DNA of 6,814 nt. Origin: Bacillota bacterium. GTDB taxonomy: Bacteria > Bacillota > Clostridia > Lachnospirales > Lachnospiraceae. Position numbers and translations under genes: made by a program. Positions within the stretch are counted from its first letter, which is position 1, and every line of letters begins with the position of its first letter. Under the pieces are notes generated by a model. The model saw nothing but the letters and a program-made list of their open reading frames with translations. It ran no database searches and was not told the DNA's origin. The DNA is taken from contig JAEXGM010000135.1 of the NCBI GenBank assembly GCA_023450835.1, positions 1-6,814 of the forward strand. Reading direction: 5' to 3'. Of this stretch, positions 6,619 to 6,814 are shown one piece after another.

Positions 6619-6814
6619 GAATGATTACAAAAAAGCAATGAACGGACTGAAAATATCGGAAGATTTTAAGAATAGAACATCTATAAAAATGAAAGAGGCA
6701 AGAAAGGAACAGACAACTATGAAAATAAATCCTAATTCCGTTGTTTTTAGAAGATTCGCGGTATCCGCTGCCAGCCTGGCAGTTCTGGTTGCCGCAGGCG
6801 CTATTGCTCTGAAT
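6611..6814 (+). CDS. Probable membrane-anchored anti-sigma factor, 3' truncated
   Basis: Only the first 68 residues are present; the frame is open at the window edge. Residues 1-47 are hydrophilic and lysine-rich (LKISEDFKNRTSIKMKEARK at 13-32), and a hydrophobic stretch from about residue 49 (FAVSAASLAVLVAAGAIAL) looks like a single membrane segment. A short cytoplasmic domain followed by one membrane helix is the layout of clostridial anti-sigma factors encoded after ECF sigma genes, often annotated with a DUF4179 region. The start has a strong GGAGG at 6598-6602, 8 nt upstream, and overlaps the sigma stop by 8 bp, implying translational coupling and matched amounts of the two proteins. No zinc-binding HxxxCxxC motif is visible in the part present, so it is not a classical ZAS-type anti-sigma factor over this stretch. 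The role is inferred mainly from position. Confidence 0.7.
   Translation, partial: MNKNDYKKAMNGLKISEDFKNRTSIKMKEARKEQTTMKINPNSVVFRRFAVSAASLAVLVAAGAIALN

Overview
The window looks like chromosomal DNA from a low-GC Gram-positive anaerobe, most likely a member of the Clostridia such as Lachnospiraceae. The basis is the AT-rich intergenic DNA, the strong GGAGG-type ribosome binding sites, the clostridial look of the proteins, and the combination of a DUF5662 protein, a short Ppx and an ECF sigma/anti-sigma pair. The genus assignment is inference; there is no rRNA or other taxonomic marker here. All convincing genes are on the + strand, and none is on the - strand.

Layout: (1) 1-476 holds no gene. 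It is very AT-rich, except for an imperfect inverted repeat at 104-335 that would fold into one long hairpin of about 77 base pairs. (2) 477-1946 encodes an APC-superfamily amino acid permease. (3) 1965-2642 is a self-contained unit: a near-consensus sigma-A promoter, a leader with a stem-loop, and a DUF5662 protein with an HD-like set of metal-ligand residues. (4) 2643-2865 is an intergenic region with a nested AT-rich palindrome. It precedes ppx (2866-3792) and ppk1 (3773-5902), which overlap by 20 bp and form a polyphosphate operon encoding the degrading and the synthesising enzyme. (5) The operon is closed by a multi-helix hairpin at 5924-6015, probably a terminator. (6) 6130-6618 encodes an ECF sigma factor, overlapped by 8 bp by a membrane protein gene cut off by the window end, probably its anti-sigma factor.

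Four starts are placed downstream of the longest possible reading frame because a strong Shine-Dalgarno sequence and family alignment point to an internal ATG: permease 477, ppx 2866, ppk1 3773, sigma factor 6130. The functional themes are amino acid uptake, polyphosphate turnover and envelope or stress signalling by an ECF sigma factor. Nothing in the sequence shows that these units are co-regulated.

The items least explained by known families are the long hairpin at 104-335, the nested hairpin at 5924-6015, and the palindrome ahead of ppx. No complete new defence or mobile system is visible: there is no reverse transcriptase, transposase, nuclease or CRISPR array in the window.
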